Source: Candidatus Cloacimonadota bacterium (GTDB lineage: Bacteria > Cloacimonadota > Cloacimonadia > Cloacimonadales > TCS61). From it: a DNA stretch of 64,000 nucleotides. The DNA lies in assembly GCA_030600585.1 (NCBI GenBank), contig JAUVLU010000005.1:26119-90118 (forward strand), in the 5' to 3' direction. This document shows positions 51,987-60,579 of this stretch, piece by piece. Positions within the stretch are counted from its first letter, which is position 1, and the number at the start of each line of letters is the position of its first letter. A model generated the notes under the pieces. It ran no database searches and was not told the DNA's origin. It worked only from the letters and a program-made list of their open reading frames with translations. Position numbers and translations under genes: made by a program.

Positions 51987-53282
51987 ATGAAAAAATTAGG
52001 AATTGTAAAGGAAGCAAAAAATAAATGGGAAGGTAGAGTTCCTTTAAATCCTCAGGCTGTTCAAAAGCTTATCCAAAAAGGGTTTGAAGTAATAGTGCAA
52101 CCTTCTGAAATTAGAATATACAAAGATGAAGAATATATAGCAGTCGGAGCAAAACTTTCATCTGATCTTTCAGAATGCGATTTTATTATTGGCGTTAAAG
52201 AAATACCGATAGATGATCTAATTCCCGAAAAACCGCATATTTTCTTTTCTCATACCATAAAAGGGCAGGATTATAATATGCCGCTTTTGCAGAAAATATT
52301 AGATGATAAGATCACTCTTTTCGATTATGAGAAAGTTGAAGATAACGCTCACAGACGTCTTGTTTTCTTTGGAAAATTTGCAGGTTATGCCGGTATGGTC
52401 GATACGCTTCACGGTTTGGGACAGAGACTAATGCAGCAGTTTAATATCGAAACACCTTTCCTAAAAGTAAAGCATTCTTATCAGTATGAATCTGTATCTG
52501 ATGCAATTGATCAAATTAAAATAATAGGAGAAGAAATTGAAAAGAATGGTCTTCCAGCAGAAATTACACCGTTCAATATTTTCCTTCTCGGTTATGGTCA
52601 CGTTTCGCAGGGATGTCAGGAAATTCTAACAGCTCTGCCAATTGTGAAAATATCTCCGGATCAACTTGAAGAAAATTCCCCAAATTACGAAGACAATAAA
52701 ATATATCTTTCTGTTTTTAAGGAAGAACATTTAGTCGAGCGCAAAGACGGAGCAAAATTTTCTCTTTTGGATTATTTCAAAAATAATGAAAAATATAGAT
52801 CTCGTCTGGAATGCTATCTACCCTATTGCAGTGTTTATATGAATGCAATTTACTGGACTCCTCAATGTCCTGTTTTCCTGCCGAATTCATATCTTAATAA
52901 AATTCAGGATAATAATCCAAAACTCATCATCATCGGAGATATTACCTGCGATATTGGAGGATCTGTGCAGGCTACAATAAAAGAAACTTGCCCGGATAAT
53001 CCTGTGTTTATCTATAATACCAAAACAGGAAAAGAAAGTGATGGTTATAAAGGTGAAGGCTTTGCAGTGATGGCAGTTGATAATTTACCTTGTGAATTTT
53101 CAAAAGAAGCTTCAGATTGTTTTTCAGAATCTCTGATGCCGTTTATGGAACAAATGCTGAATAATGATTATTCCAAACCAATTAATGATTCGGATCTTCC
53201 TGACGAAATAAAATCTGCCTGCATTGCACATCAGGGGAAATTGGAAGATGAGTATGAATATTTGGAAGAATATTTATTCTAA
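51987..53282 (+). CDS. Saccharopine dehydrogenase (LYS1-type) / lysine-2-oxoglutarate reductase-like
   Basis: 431 residues from ATG 51987 (AAGGAG upstream); the earlier in-frame start lies in repeat sequence. N-terminal alanine-dehydrogenase/PNT-like block: L-G-I-V-K-E-A-K-N-K-W-E-G-R-V-P-L-N-P, with the conserved Arg-Val-Pro. H-I-F-F-S-H-T-I-K-G-Q-D-Y-N-M-P and F-G-K-F-A-G-Y-A-G-M-V-D are typical of lysine-forming saccharopine dehydrogenases and the LKR part of AASS. It joins lysine and 2-oxoglutarate to saccharopine, or the reverse. Partner of the LYS9-type gene upstream. Confidence 0.85.
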   Translation: MKKLGIVKEAKNKWEGRVPLNPQAVQKLIQKGFEVIVQPSEIRIYKDEEYIAVGAKLSSDLSECDFIIGVKEIPIDDLIPEKPHIFFSHTIKGQDYNMPLLQKILDDKITLFDYEKVEDNAHRRLVFFGKFAGYAGMVDTLHGLGQRLMQQFNIETPFLKVKHSYQYESVSDAIDQIKIIGEEIEKNGLPAEITPFNIFLLGYGHVSQGCQEILTALPIVKISPDQLEENSPNYEDNKIYLSVFKEEHLVERKDGAKFSLLDYFKNNEKYRSRLECYLPYCSVYMNAIYWTPQCPVFLPNSYLNKIQDNNPKLIIIGDITCDIGGSVQATIKETCPDNPVFIYNTKTGKESDGYKGEGFAVMAVDNLPCEFSKEASDCFSESLMPFMEQMLNNDYSKPINDSDLPDEIKSACIAHQGKLEDEYEYLEEYLF

Positions 53283-53375
53283 TTCTCGTTCCTCCCGAAA
53301 GCATTCGGGATCTTGGGAACATAAAAACGTTACGAAGACAATCTGCCAAAGGGACAGATAAAACTTCGTAACGAG
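53283..53375. repeat. Palindromic repeats TCCCGAA and CGTTACGAAG
   Basis: TCCCGAA-AGCA-TTCGGGA hairpin at 53293-53310. Then CGTTACGAAG (53329) pairs with CTTCGTAACG (about 53364) around an insert reading ACAATCTGCCAAAGGGACAG. A sister copy stands on the other side of the next gene at 54017-54076. Confidence 0.7.
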
Positions 53376-53412
53376 ATGTTGTTATGTTCATTATGAAAAT
53401 GAAAGAGGTTAA

Positions 53413-54006
53413 ATGAAAAGAATAAGTTTGATTTTAATATTGTTAATATTCATCTCTCTTTTTTGCGAAGAGTTAGATATAATTCTTCCAAGCTGCGTCA
53501 ATATATCAGTAATAAATATTTTTTTAAACGATGAAAACAGTTCTAAACAAATTTTGGGTAATATTATTCCAATTTCTGAACTCGCACAATTTGATTATGA
53601 CGATTATGCAACAATGCCACACGTAAACTTTTATAATAAACAGAAAACTCAAATCTTAACATTAATATTTTATCCAGGTGATCCAAAAAATAATTTTAGT
53701 AAAATGATTATAAGAAAATCAATTAATTCTTCCGATGACCAAATTCATTCTCTAAATTCAATCAACTTCTTTATAACTGGAAAAAGCATTGAACTTGGTA
53801 TAACAAAAGAAGATCTTGTGGAAATTTTAGGGTCCAAAAATAAAACTGAATCAAAAAATGAAAATATGGAAATTGTTAAATATCTAATTAGTGATTTTAA
53901 AAATAGTGATTTTCTCCAAAAGTATAATAATCCTGAATATATCGGAGAGTATAAATTTGTTAATAATATTCTTATTGAATTTGCTTTTGGTTTTATTTAT
54001 CATTAA
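53413..54006 (+). CDS. Exported hypothetical protein
   Basis: 197 residues, not recognised. Signal peptide M-K-R-I-S-L-I-L-I-L-L-I-F-I-S-L-F-C, where the Cys at residue 18 might be a lipid site. The C-terminal part (G-I-T-K-E-D-L-V-E-I-L-G-S-K-N-K-T-E-S) resembles the small SmpA/BLIP-like repeat with a helix, I-L-G, then a strand, by eye only. It is framed on both sides by the same CGTTACGAAG-type palindromes. It is more AT-rich than the enzyme genes around it, so it may be a cargo gene. Confidence 0.55.
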   Translation: MKRISLILILLIFISLFCEELDIILPSCVNISVINIFLNDENSSKQILGNIIPISELAQFDYDDYATMPHVNFYNKQKTQILTLIFYPGDPKNNFSKMIIRKSINSSDDQIHSLNSINFFITGKSIELGITKEDLVEILGSKNKTESKNENMEIVKYLISDFKNSDFLQKYNNPEYIGEYKFVNNILIEFAFGFIYH

Positions 54007-54016
54007 AATGAAAATG

Positions 54017-54076
54017 AAATGCGTGTTGCGAAGACGATCCGTCAAATGCCGGAGTAAATACTTCGTAACGAAGTAA
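54017..54076. repeat. Second TTGCGAAGAC...CTTCGTAACGAAG palindrome
   Basis: GTTGCGAAGACGATCCGTCA and CTTCGTAACGAAG with GCCGGAG between. Same family as 53329-53375, on the other side of the exported hypothetical gene. Confidence 0.65.
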
Positions 54077-54106
54077 TTAAATAAATAAAAAAATATAGGA
54101 GCAATT

Positions 54107-55288
54107 ATGGCTAAAACAAAAACAGCCGGAAATTATGGAAAGGATATCCGTTCAGATTGTAAGGTAACACTCGAACTTACAAAAAGCGGCGGTGTAAAAA
54201 TTGAGTTGATCAGTAAAATCAAAGAATATTTCGGAGATAATATTATTTCTTTGGCAAAAGATGAACTTAAGTTTTTTGACGTCAAAAATGCTAAAATGAA
54301 AATCGAAGACCGCGGTGCTCTCGATTATGTTATCGCTGCCCGCATCGAAGCTGCGATCAAACAAATTATCGATACTGATAAAGAATATCTGCTGCCCATT
54401 ATTCCCGAAAACACAAACCAAACAAAGAAAGATCGCTACCGAAGATCGCGTCTTTACCTTCCGGGAAATACTCCCAAATTGGCTTTAAATGCAGGTGTGC
54501 ACAAACCGGACGGCATCATTCTCGACCTTGAGGATTCTGTTGCTCACACCAAAAAGTACGAAGCTGCAATTTTGGTCAGGAATACTCTTCGTTCCATAAA
54601 TTTCTACGGTGCCGAAAGAATGGTGCGCATCAATCAATTACCGAAGGGACTCGATGATCTTGAATTTGTTGTTCCTCATAATGTTAACCTGATTCTCGTT
54701 CCAAAATGCGAAACAGTTGAGCAGATCGAACAGGTAAATAACAAAATTGCCAAGATAAAAAAAGAGAAAAATCTAAAATTTAATATTTGGTTAATGCCGA
54801 TAATTGAAAGTGCGCTTGGGGTAATAAATTCTTATCAAATAGCAGCTTCAAAAAATGTAGTCGCACTTGCCATCGGGTTAGAAGATTACACCGCCGATCT
54901 TGGGACACAGCGAACTGCAGAAGGAACAGAATCATTCTTTGCTCGTTCACAAATTGTGAATTCTGCTCGAGCTGCAAAAATTCAACCTATCGACTCAGTA
55001 TTTTCGGATGTTTCCAATATGGAAGCTTTAAAGCAAAATGTTCTCATTTCCAAATCACTCGGTTTTGATGGAATGGGCTGTATTCATCCAAGACAAATTC
55101 CGGTAATTCACATTGGATATACTCCGAACGAAAAAGAGATCGAGAAAGCACAAAAGATAGTCGATGCTTATAATGAAGCACAAAAAATGGGACTTGGGGT
55201 GGTATCACTTGGTTTCAAGATGATCGATGCGCCGGTTGTTAAAAGAGCACAGCAAATCTTAGATATGGCAAAGATCGGAGGAAAATAA
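54107..55288 (+). CDS. citE: Citrate lyase, fused acyl-carrier (CitD) and beta (CitE) subunits
   Basis: 393 residues. Residues 1-95 look like CitD, the acyl-carrier subunit: T-A-G-N-Y-G-K-D-I-R-S-D-C-K-V-T-L-E, with Ser16 as the likely attachment point of the prosthetic group. Residues 110-393 are CitE/HpcH-like: R-R-S-R-L-Y-L-P-G-N-T-P-K, D-G-I-I-L-D-L-E-D-S-V, then the metal-site Glu in P-I-I-E-S-A-L-G-V and L-E-D-Y-T-A-D-L-G. CitD and CitE are normally separate proteins. It works with CitF (next gene, 2 bases on) to split citrate, or an analogue such as citramalate, into acetate and a 2-oxo acid. The genes for loading the prosthetic group (citC, citX, citG) are not in this window. Confidence 0.85.
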   Translation: MAKTKTAGNYGKDIRSDCKVTLELTKSGGVKIELISKIKEYFGDNIISLAKDELKFFDVKNAKMKIEDRGALDYVIAARIEAAIKQIIDTDKEYLLPIIPENTNQTKKDRYRRSRLYLPGNTPKLALNAGVHKPDGIILDLEDSVAHTKKYEAAILVRNTLRSINFYGAERMVRINQLPKGLDDLEFVVPHNVNLILVPKCETVEQIEQVNNKIAKIKKEKNLKFNIWLMPIIESALGVINSYQIAASKNVVALAIGLEDYTADLGTQRTAEGTESFFARSQIVNSARAAKIQPIDSVFSDVSNMEALKQNVLISKSLGFDGMGCIHPRQIPVIHIGYTPNEKEIEKAQKIVDAYNEAQKMGLGVVSLGFKMIDAPVVKRAQQILDMAKIGGK

Positions 55289-55290
55289 AA

Positions 55291-56853
55291 ATGAAGAAAG
55301 CTGATAAATTTGTAAAAAATGCTGCGGGACGAATGGTCCCGACAATCGTTAATGGAAAAAAAGTTATTCCTTTTATGGGAGTGAACAAATACAAACCAAC
55401 TCACAGAGGTGCTGCACCACGTGTTCCAACCTGTATCGATTATCCCGAAGACGGAAACAAGATCGTAGAATCTTTGAAAGAAGCTTTAATAAAATCAGGT
55501 TTGAAAGATGGAATGACGATCTCGACACATCATCATTATAGAGATGGAGATTATGTTTCTAATATGGTTTTCGACATTGCGGCAGAACTCGGGGTGAAAA
55601 ATTTGAGATGGGTGCCAAGTGCTGCATTTCCGTGTCATAAACCGATCATAAAGCATCTTGAATCAGGCGTGGTTCATCACATCGAAGGAAGCTTGAATGG
55701 TCCGTTGGGAGATTTTTGCAGCCACGGAAAAATGGAAGGTCTTGGCTATCTTAGAAGTCACGGCGGAAGATATCGCGCAGTTGCCGATGGTGAAATTCAC
55801 ATCGATATTGCAGTTATGGCGGCATCGGCGGCAGATATGATGGGAAATGCAAATGGAGTGATGGGGAAACATCCTTTCGGTCCGATGGCATTTCCAAAAG
55901 CAGATGTAAAAAATGCAGAAAGAACTATCGTCGTTACAGATTCATTGATCGATTTTCCCTGCTATCCCTGGGAAATAATGGGTAATGATGTAGATTTTGT
56001 TGTAATTTTAGATGAAATCGGTGATCCGCAAAAAATAGTTTCCGGTACGACCAGAATAACAAAAAGCCCTGACAGATTACTTATTGCCGAACATTGTGCA
56101 AAATTCGTTGAAGCAGCAGGAATTCTGAAAGATGGAATCAATTTTCAGGCAGGTGCCGGCGGTACATCATTGGCTTTTGTTTCTTTCATTCAGCAGATGA
56201 TGATAAAAAAAGGCATCAAAGCAAGAAGTATTATCGGCGGCAGCACAAAATTTCTGGTTGATATGATGGAACAAGGTTTAACAGATTACATCTTTGACGG
56301 ACAGTCATTTGGAATGGATACTATTCCTTCATTACGTGATAATCCAAATCATATTCCGATTGGAGTCTTTGATTCGTATGATTTTCACGCAAAAGGAAAT
56401 CTTGTCCAAATGATGGATGTGATCGTTCTTGGCAGTACGGAAGTCGATGTGAATTTCAATGCAAATTGCGTTTCGCATAGTGATGGACGTATGCTTCACG
56501 GCATTGGCGGTTTCCAAAATTGTATGACGGCAAAATGCACAATAATCGCAGTACCTTCTTTCAGAGATAGAATTCCGGTTATCAAAGATGAAGTTACCAC
56601 ACTTGTTGCTCCGGGTGAACTTGTCGATGTGATCATTACAGAGCGCGGAATTGCTATTAATCCCAGAAGGAAAGATCTGATTGCTGCAACCAAGAATTCA
56701 GGGCTTCCTATCCGAAATATTAAAGATATGAAGAAAGAAATTGATGAGATATGTGGAATACCGGCTAAACCAAAGCTTTCTGATGAAGCAGTTGCTGTGG
56801 TTGAATGGATTGACGGAACAATACTCGATGTGATAAGAAAGGTTGAGAAATAA
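55291..56853 (+). CDS. citF: Citrate lyase alpha subunit (citrate:ACP transferase)
   Basis: 520 residues, the usual CitF length. Typical segments: T-H-H-H-Y-R-D-G-D-Y-V near residue 72, H-I-E-G-S-L-N-G-P-L-G-D-F, S-H-G-G-R-Y-R-A-V, then G-A-G-G-T-S-L-A-F and V-V-F-D-like F-V-V-I-L-D-E-I-G-D-P. CitF moves the acyl-carrier group from acetyl to citryl before CitE cleaves it. It begins two bases after citDE. With it the lyase has all three functions. Substrate is citrate by family; citramalate or a homologue cannot be ruled out. Confidence 0.92.
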   Translation: MKKADKFVKNAAGRMVPTIVNGKKVIPFMGVNKYKPTHRGAAPRVPTCIDYPEDGNKIVESLKEALIKSGLKDGMTISTHHHYRDGDYVSNMVFDIAAELGVKNLRWVPSAAFPCHKPIIKHLESGVVHHIEGSLNGPLGDFCSHGKMEGLGYLRSHGGRYRAVADGEIHIDIAVMAASAADMMGNANGVMGKHPFGPMAFPKADVKNAERTIVVTDSLIDFPCYPWEIMGNDVDFVVILDEIGDPQKIVSGTTRITKSPDRLLIAEHCAKFVEAAGILKDGINFQAGAGGTSLAFVSFIQQMMIKKGIKARSIIGGSTKFLVDMMEQGLTDYIFDGQSFGMDTIPSLRDNPNHIPIGVFDSYDFHAKGNLVQMMDVIVLGSTEVDVNFNANCVSHSDGRMLHGIGGFQNCMTAKCTIIAVPSFRDRIPVIKDEVTTLVAPGELVDVIITERGIAINPRRKDLIAATKNSGLPIRNIKDMKKEIDEICGIPAKPKLSDEAVAVVEWIDGTILDVIRKVEK

Positions 56854-56874
56854 TTTTTGCCGCGAAGGAAAACC

Positions 56875-57078
56875 TTACGAACAATGCATCGGCTTTGTGA
56901 AGCAAAACGATGCTGGAATTCTCTTGCTTAACAAACGGTTGAGGAACGAGACCTTCGCAACAATGTGTCGGCTTTGTGAAGCAAAACGATCACCGAAATT
57001 CTCTTGCCTAACAAACGGTTGATACTTTTTAACCGTTCGGAAGGTCTGAAAGATGAAATGCAAGAAACTGATCGTTCC
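56875..57078. repeat. Tandem direct repeat behind citF
   Basis: Two units of about 66 bases (from 56880 and 56957; period about 77) share TCGGCTTTGTGAAGCAAAAC, then GAAATTCTCTTGC and TAACAAACGGTTGA. They are followed by AACCGTTCGGAAGG, the inverse of the unit end, and GTTCCGAAGG. It fills the gap between citF and the M23 gene. Confidence 0.75.
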
Positions 57079-57123
57079 GAAGGTAGGAATTGATCTTCGC
57101 AATGGTTGAAGAAAAGAGGAAAA

Positions 57124-59187
57124 ATGAAAAAAAAGTTATTGGTCTTACTTGTTCTTTGTAACACCATTCTCTTTGCAGACGTATCCCTGAATAAATACGG
57201 TCATATTGAGAGATCGGAACCGCAATCTTCAGCAGAATATTTTATGGAAAATGAAGAATATTATATCGATATTGAAGAAAAAACTCTGATCGGGAATTCC
57301 CTTTTTGAAATTGAAAATGGCTATTTGACTTTGATCACAATCGAAGAAAACATTCCCACCTGGCTCAGAATTTATAATAAAAATGGAAACTTGCTTCTAA
57401 CAAAAGAATTTAGGAAAGTCATCAATCTATCAATTTCTGAGAATGGAAAATTCGCAATTTTTTTCGATGGGGGAAATGTTCAGGTTCTAAATAATTCAAC
57501 ATTACAATTAAATGCATTTCCACGCTCAGTTATTTTTGACGTAAATAATTTTGGTGAGCCGATTTTGGTTGATGATAATGGGAACATCGTTTTCAAAGAC
57601 CGATCTTACTCGTTAAATGCAAATATACGTAAAGTAATATTTCATAACGAATTCCCGCTTGTGATCACGAAAAATTCAATTTTCAGAATAAGAGAAAACC
57701 TCGAAAAATTATACACTTCCGAAAATGAAATATTCGAGATACGAATAATTGAAAACATTCTTTATATTGTTATCAAGAATAATTCAACTTACAAATTATT
57801 AAAATTCCCGGATCAGAAAAACATCGAAAAGATCGATGAAATCCGTTTTAATAAAGCTTCCCACAGAACTCACGAACCGATCTATTCTCCTCTGAATTAT
57901 GGTGCACCAAATTATCCATTCCCGGTTGGAAATAGTTACGGCGAAATTCAGCAATATGGAACCTTACTCTATCTTCATCCCGGAGTCGATTTTCTGGGTG
58001 ATGATTTTCAGGAAGTTTATGCTGTGCACGATGGTTTTGTGAAAGCTGTTCTAACCACCGGTGGCGACCCTTATTGGCGGATTGCAATTGCCAACGAAGA
58101 TGTTTCCACCGAAACAGAAGGCTATCTTTATGCGCATTTAAATCAAGCTTCTATAACGGTAAATGTGGGAGACGAAGTTTATGCCGGTGATTTACTGGGA
58201 ACACTTTATCCGTGGGGTTGGTATGATTTTACGCATATTCATTTTGCCAGACTGCAGGATGAAGGAGCTCAATGGTATGGAAATTGGTGGACGATCGATA
58301 ATCCGCATATCGATGTAACAAATATTCAGGACACGATTCCTCCAACGTTTGAAAATGTGATTGACAATGATCTTTTTGCTTTTCGCACTAATAGTGGAAC
58401 TTACCTCGATCCGAATGATCTTTCCGGTGAATTTGATATTATTGCCAAATGTCACGATATTGAAAATTCAGATTGGCGTATCGATATTTGGGATATCGGT
58501 TTCTCACTTCATCCCGCCAATGATCCGGACTCCACAATTTACGAACAATTCTCCTTCGCTTTTGATATGCCGATCGATACATATTTTTCCAATTATTGGA
58601 CTGATATAGTTCTTTACACTATCTATTCCCGCGATGCAACCTGCTATTCCATCGGGAATTATGATGTGCGAGAATATTATCACATTATTACAAATTCCAA
58701 TGGCGATTCGCTGATCACTGAAGATGATGCGGATGAAATATTTGATTCGGCTCAATTTCCTGATGGAAATTATTATTTCAAAGTTACAGCCCGAGATGCT
58801 TCAATGAATGCAACAGCCGATTCGATGCTGGTTATGTTTTATAATGGAAATAGTGCGGATGATGGAGTTTTGGAAAATAATTTTCTTTTGCAGAATTATC
58901 CGAATCCGTTTAATCCATCTACCACGATTTCTTTTTCCGTACCACAAACATCCTTGTTTGTGACTCTTGAGATATATAATTTGAAAGGGCAGAAAGTAAA
59001 AACTTTGGATATTTTGGAGTGCATCAATTGTTTTGATGCAAAAGCGATGGAGTCGCTTTCCCACTACTCCATAACTTGGGATGGAACCGATAAAAATAAC
59101 CAACCTGTTTCAACAGGAATATATTTTTCTAATTTACAAATTGATGGAAAAAATGTTGCATCAAAAAAAATGATCTTATTAAAATAA
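57124..59187 (+). CDS. M23-type peptidase-like secreted protein with T9SS C-terminal domain
   Basis: 687 residues from ATG 57124 (AGAGGA in front); the TTG six codons earlier is less likely. Signal peptide at 1-18. Residues 40-250 form an unassigned beta-rich region. The LytM/M23 domain covers about 265-390, with H-P-G-V-D (zinc His and Asp near residue 285), A-V-H-D-G-F-V and the H-I-H motif near 371. All zinc ligands appear present, so a peptidoglycan endopeptidase or another glycyl-peptidase is possible. The T9SS domain starts N-Y-P-N-P-F-N-P-S-T-T-I-S-F-S-V and ends M-I-L-L-K. Its loop carries the in-frame palindrome at 59015. Between citF and the dehydrogenase it looks out of place by function. 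Confidence 0.85.
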   Translation: MKKKLLVLLVLCNTILFADVSLNKYGHIERSEPQSSAEYFMENEEYYIDIEEKTLIGNSLFEIENGYLTLITIEENIPTWLRIYNKNGNLLLTKEFRKVINLSISENGKFAIFFDGGNVQVLNNSTLQLNAFPRSVIFDVNNFGEPILVDDNGNIVFKDRSYSLNANIRKVIFHNEFPLVITKNSIFRIRENLEKLYTSENEIFEIRIIENILYIVIKNNSTYKLLKFPDQKNIEKIDEIRFNKASHRTHEPIYSPLNYGAPNYPFPVGNSYGEIQQYGTLLYLHPGVDFLGDDFQEVYAVHDGFVKAVLTTGGDPYWRIAIANEDVSTETEGYLYAHLNQASITVNVGDEVYAGDLLGTLYPWGWYDFTHIHFARLQDEGAQWYGNWWTIDNPHIDVTNIQDTIPPTFENVIDNDLFAFRTNSGTYLDPNDLSGEFDIIAKCHDIENSDWRIDIWDIGFSLHPANDPDSTIYEQFSFAFDMPIDTYFSNYWTDIVLYTIYSRDATCYSIGNYDVREYYHIITNSNGDSLITEDDADEIFDSAQFPDGNYYFKVTARDASMNATADSMLVMFYNGNSADDGVLENNFLLQNYPNPFNPSTTISFSVPQTSLFVTLEIYNLKGQKVKTLDILECINCFDAKAMESLSHYSITWDGTDKNNQPVSTGIYFSNLQIDGKNVASKKMILLK
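59015..59071 (+). repeat. TGGAGT/ACTCCA palindromic element inside a coding sequence
   Basis: 57 bp, a multiple of three. Outer ends TGGAGT and ACTCCA. Hairpins GCATCAA-TTGTT-TTGATGC and AAAGCGA-TGGAG-TCGCTTT. It is translated as the loop L-E-C-I-N-C-F-D-A-K-A-M-E-S-L-S-H-Y-S between K-T-L and I-T-W of the sorting domain, in the same phase as at 2262-2312. Confidence 0.8.
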
Positions 59188-59192
59188 AAAAG

Positions 59193-59231
59193 TCCGGCTT
59201 CGTACTGATTATTAGGACTACGCCGGGACAA
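59193..59231. repeat. GTCCGGCTTCG...CGCCGGGAC repeat abutting a ribosome binding site
   Basis: GTCCGGC and GCCGGGAC frame a short insert, with AAGGAG directly behind it. The same unit, also directly before a start codon, is at 26068-26098 on the minus strand. Confidence 0.65.
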
Positions 59232-59242
59232 GGAGAAAAGCA

Positions 59243-60430
59243 ATGAGTAAAAGAACGATCGTAACAATGCCGGGAGACGGTATTGGAAAAACTGTTTTAA
59301 AAGAAGCGATCCGAGTATTAGATGCAGTTGGATTCGATGCCGAATATGTGCACGCAGACATCGGTTGGGAATTCTGGTGTAAAGAGGGAAACCCGCTTCC
59401 ACAGAGAACTTTAGACATTTTAGAAGAGCACAAAATTGCTCTTTTCGGAGCGATAACTTCCAAGCCAAAAAGCGAAGCCGCCAAAGAACTCGATCCTTGC
59501 CTTGAAGGAAAAGGTTATGTTTATTACAGCCCAATCGTAGGTTTACGTCAGCATTTTCAACTGGATATCTGCCAGCGTCCGTGTAAAACTTTTACAGGTA
59601 ATCCGCTCAATTTTATCAGGAGAGGCGCAGGAGATATTATCGAAGAACCTGAGGTAGATGTTGTTGTTTTCCGTCAAAATACAGAGGGACTTTACGGCGG
59701 TGTGGAATGGACTGATCCGCCTGAGCAAGTTTATGATGCATTAATGACGCATCCGAAATTCAAAAAGAATTTTGGCTGGTCACCCAAAGAAGAATTAGCA
59801 ATTTCTACTCGTATTTTCACCAAAAAATATGCGGAAAGAATTTGCCGTGCTGCTTTTGATTATGCCAGAAAATTTGGATATGATAAAGTAACACTTTGCG
59901 AAAAACCGAATGTGATCCGTGAAACAAGTGGAATGATGTTGGCTATTTGCCGTGAAATGGAAAAAGAATATGAAGGCATCTGGTTCAATTATACAAACAT
60001 CGATGCTCAAATGATGTGGCTGACCAAAAATCCTGAAACTTACGGTATAATCATTGCCGGGAATATGTTCGGCGATATTGTTTCCGACGGATTTGCAGGA
60101 CTTATCGGCGGACTCGGATTTGCCTGTAGTGCAAATATCGGAGAAGAAGTAGCGATATTTGAACCGACTCACGGTTCAGCTCCAAAATACGAAAATCTCG
60201 ATCCATCTATTGTTAATCCAATCGCAATGATAATGTCTGCCTGTATGATGCTCGATCACATCGATGAAACAGATAAAGCAACAAGAATCAGAAATGCTAT
60301 TGCAAAAGTTGTGGAGGAAGGGAAAGTGCGAGCTTATGATATGCTCAAACTTCGTGGATGTCAGGAAGTTCTACAGCAAGGCGCAGCTTCTACTACTGAA
60401 ATGACGGATGCAATTATTGCAGCATTGTAA
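59243..60430 (+). CDS. NAD-dependent isocitrate/homoisocitrate-type dehydrogenase
   Basis: 395 residues. Beta-decarboxylating dehydrogenase family: M-P-G-D-G-I-G at the start, R-Q-N-T-E-G-L-Y-G-G near residue 150, the catalytic Lys in C-E-K-P-N-V-I-R, the metal site G-N-M-F-G-D-I-V-S-D-G and the nucleotide loop E-P-T-H-G-S-A-P-K-Y, which favours NAD. The substrate region Y-Y-S-P-I-V-G-L-R-Q-H-F is of interest. S-P-I-V-x-L-R is what I recall from yeast homoisocitrate dehydrogenase, while isocitrate enzymes usually show S-x-N. Isocitrate is still the default, since aconitase-like and citrate lyase genes flank it. Expected reaction: (homo)isocitrate to 2-oxoglutarate (or 2-oxoadipate) and CO2. 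Confidence 0.82.
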   Translation: MSKRTIVTMPGDGIGKTVLKEAIRVLDAVGFDAEYVHADIGWEFWCKEGNPLPQRTLDILEEHKIALFGAITSKPKSEAAKELDPCLEGKGYVYYSPIVGLRQHFQLDICQRPCKTFTGNPLNFIRRGAGDIIEEPEVDVVVFRQNTEGLYGGVEWTDPPEQVYDALMTHPKFKKNFGWSPKEELAISTRIFTKKYAERICRAAFDYARKFGYDKVTLCEKPNVIRETSGMMLAICREMEKEYEGIWFNYTNIDAQMMWLTKNPETYGIIIAGNMFGDIVSDGFAGLIGGLGFACSANIGEEVAIFEPTHGSAPKYENLDPSIVNPIAMIMSACMMLDHIDETDKATRIRNAIAKVVEEGKVRAYDMLKLRGCQEVLQQGAASTTEMTDAIIAAL

Positions 60431-60436
60431 ATTATA

Positions 60437-60562
60437 TGGAGTAAAATAATCGTGTTATTTTTCTGAAAGTTTTTTTACAAAACTTTCAGGTTGTCATTTA
60501 GATGCTTGCATTTTAGATTAAGCGACTTTGTCGCTTAACAATATCATGGATATTGCACTCCA
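60437..60562. repeat. TGGAGT/ACTCCA modular palindrome, 126 bp
   Basis: Begins TGGAGTAAAATAATCGTG, ends GGATATTGCACTCCA. Inside are CTGAAAG...CTTTCAG, TTAAGCGAC-TTT-GTCGCTTAA and AATATC-ATG-GATATT. AAGGAG of the next gene starts five bases behind it. Confidence 0.85.
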
Positions 60563-60579
60563 AAACAAGGAGAAAAAAA

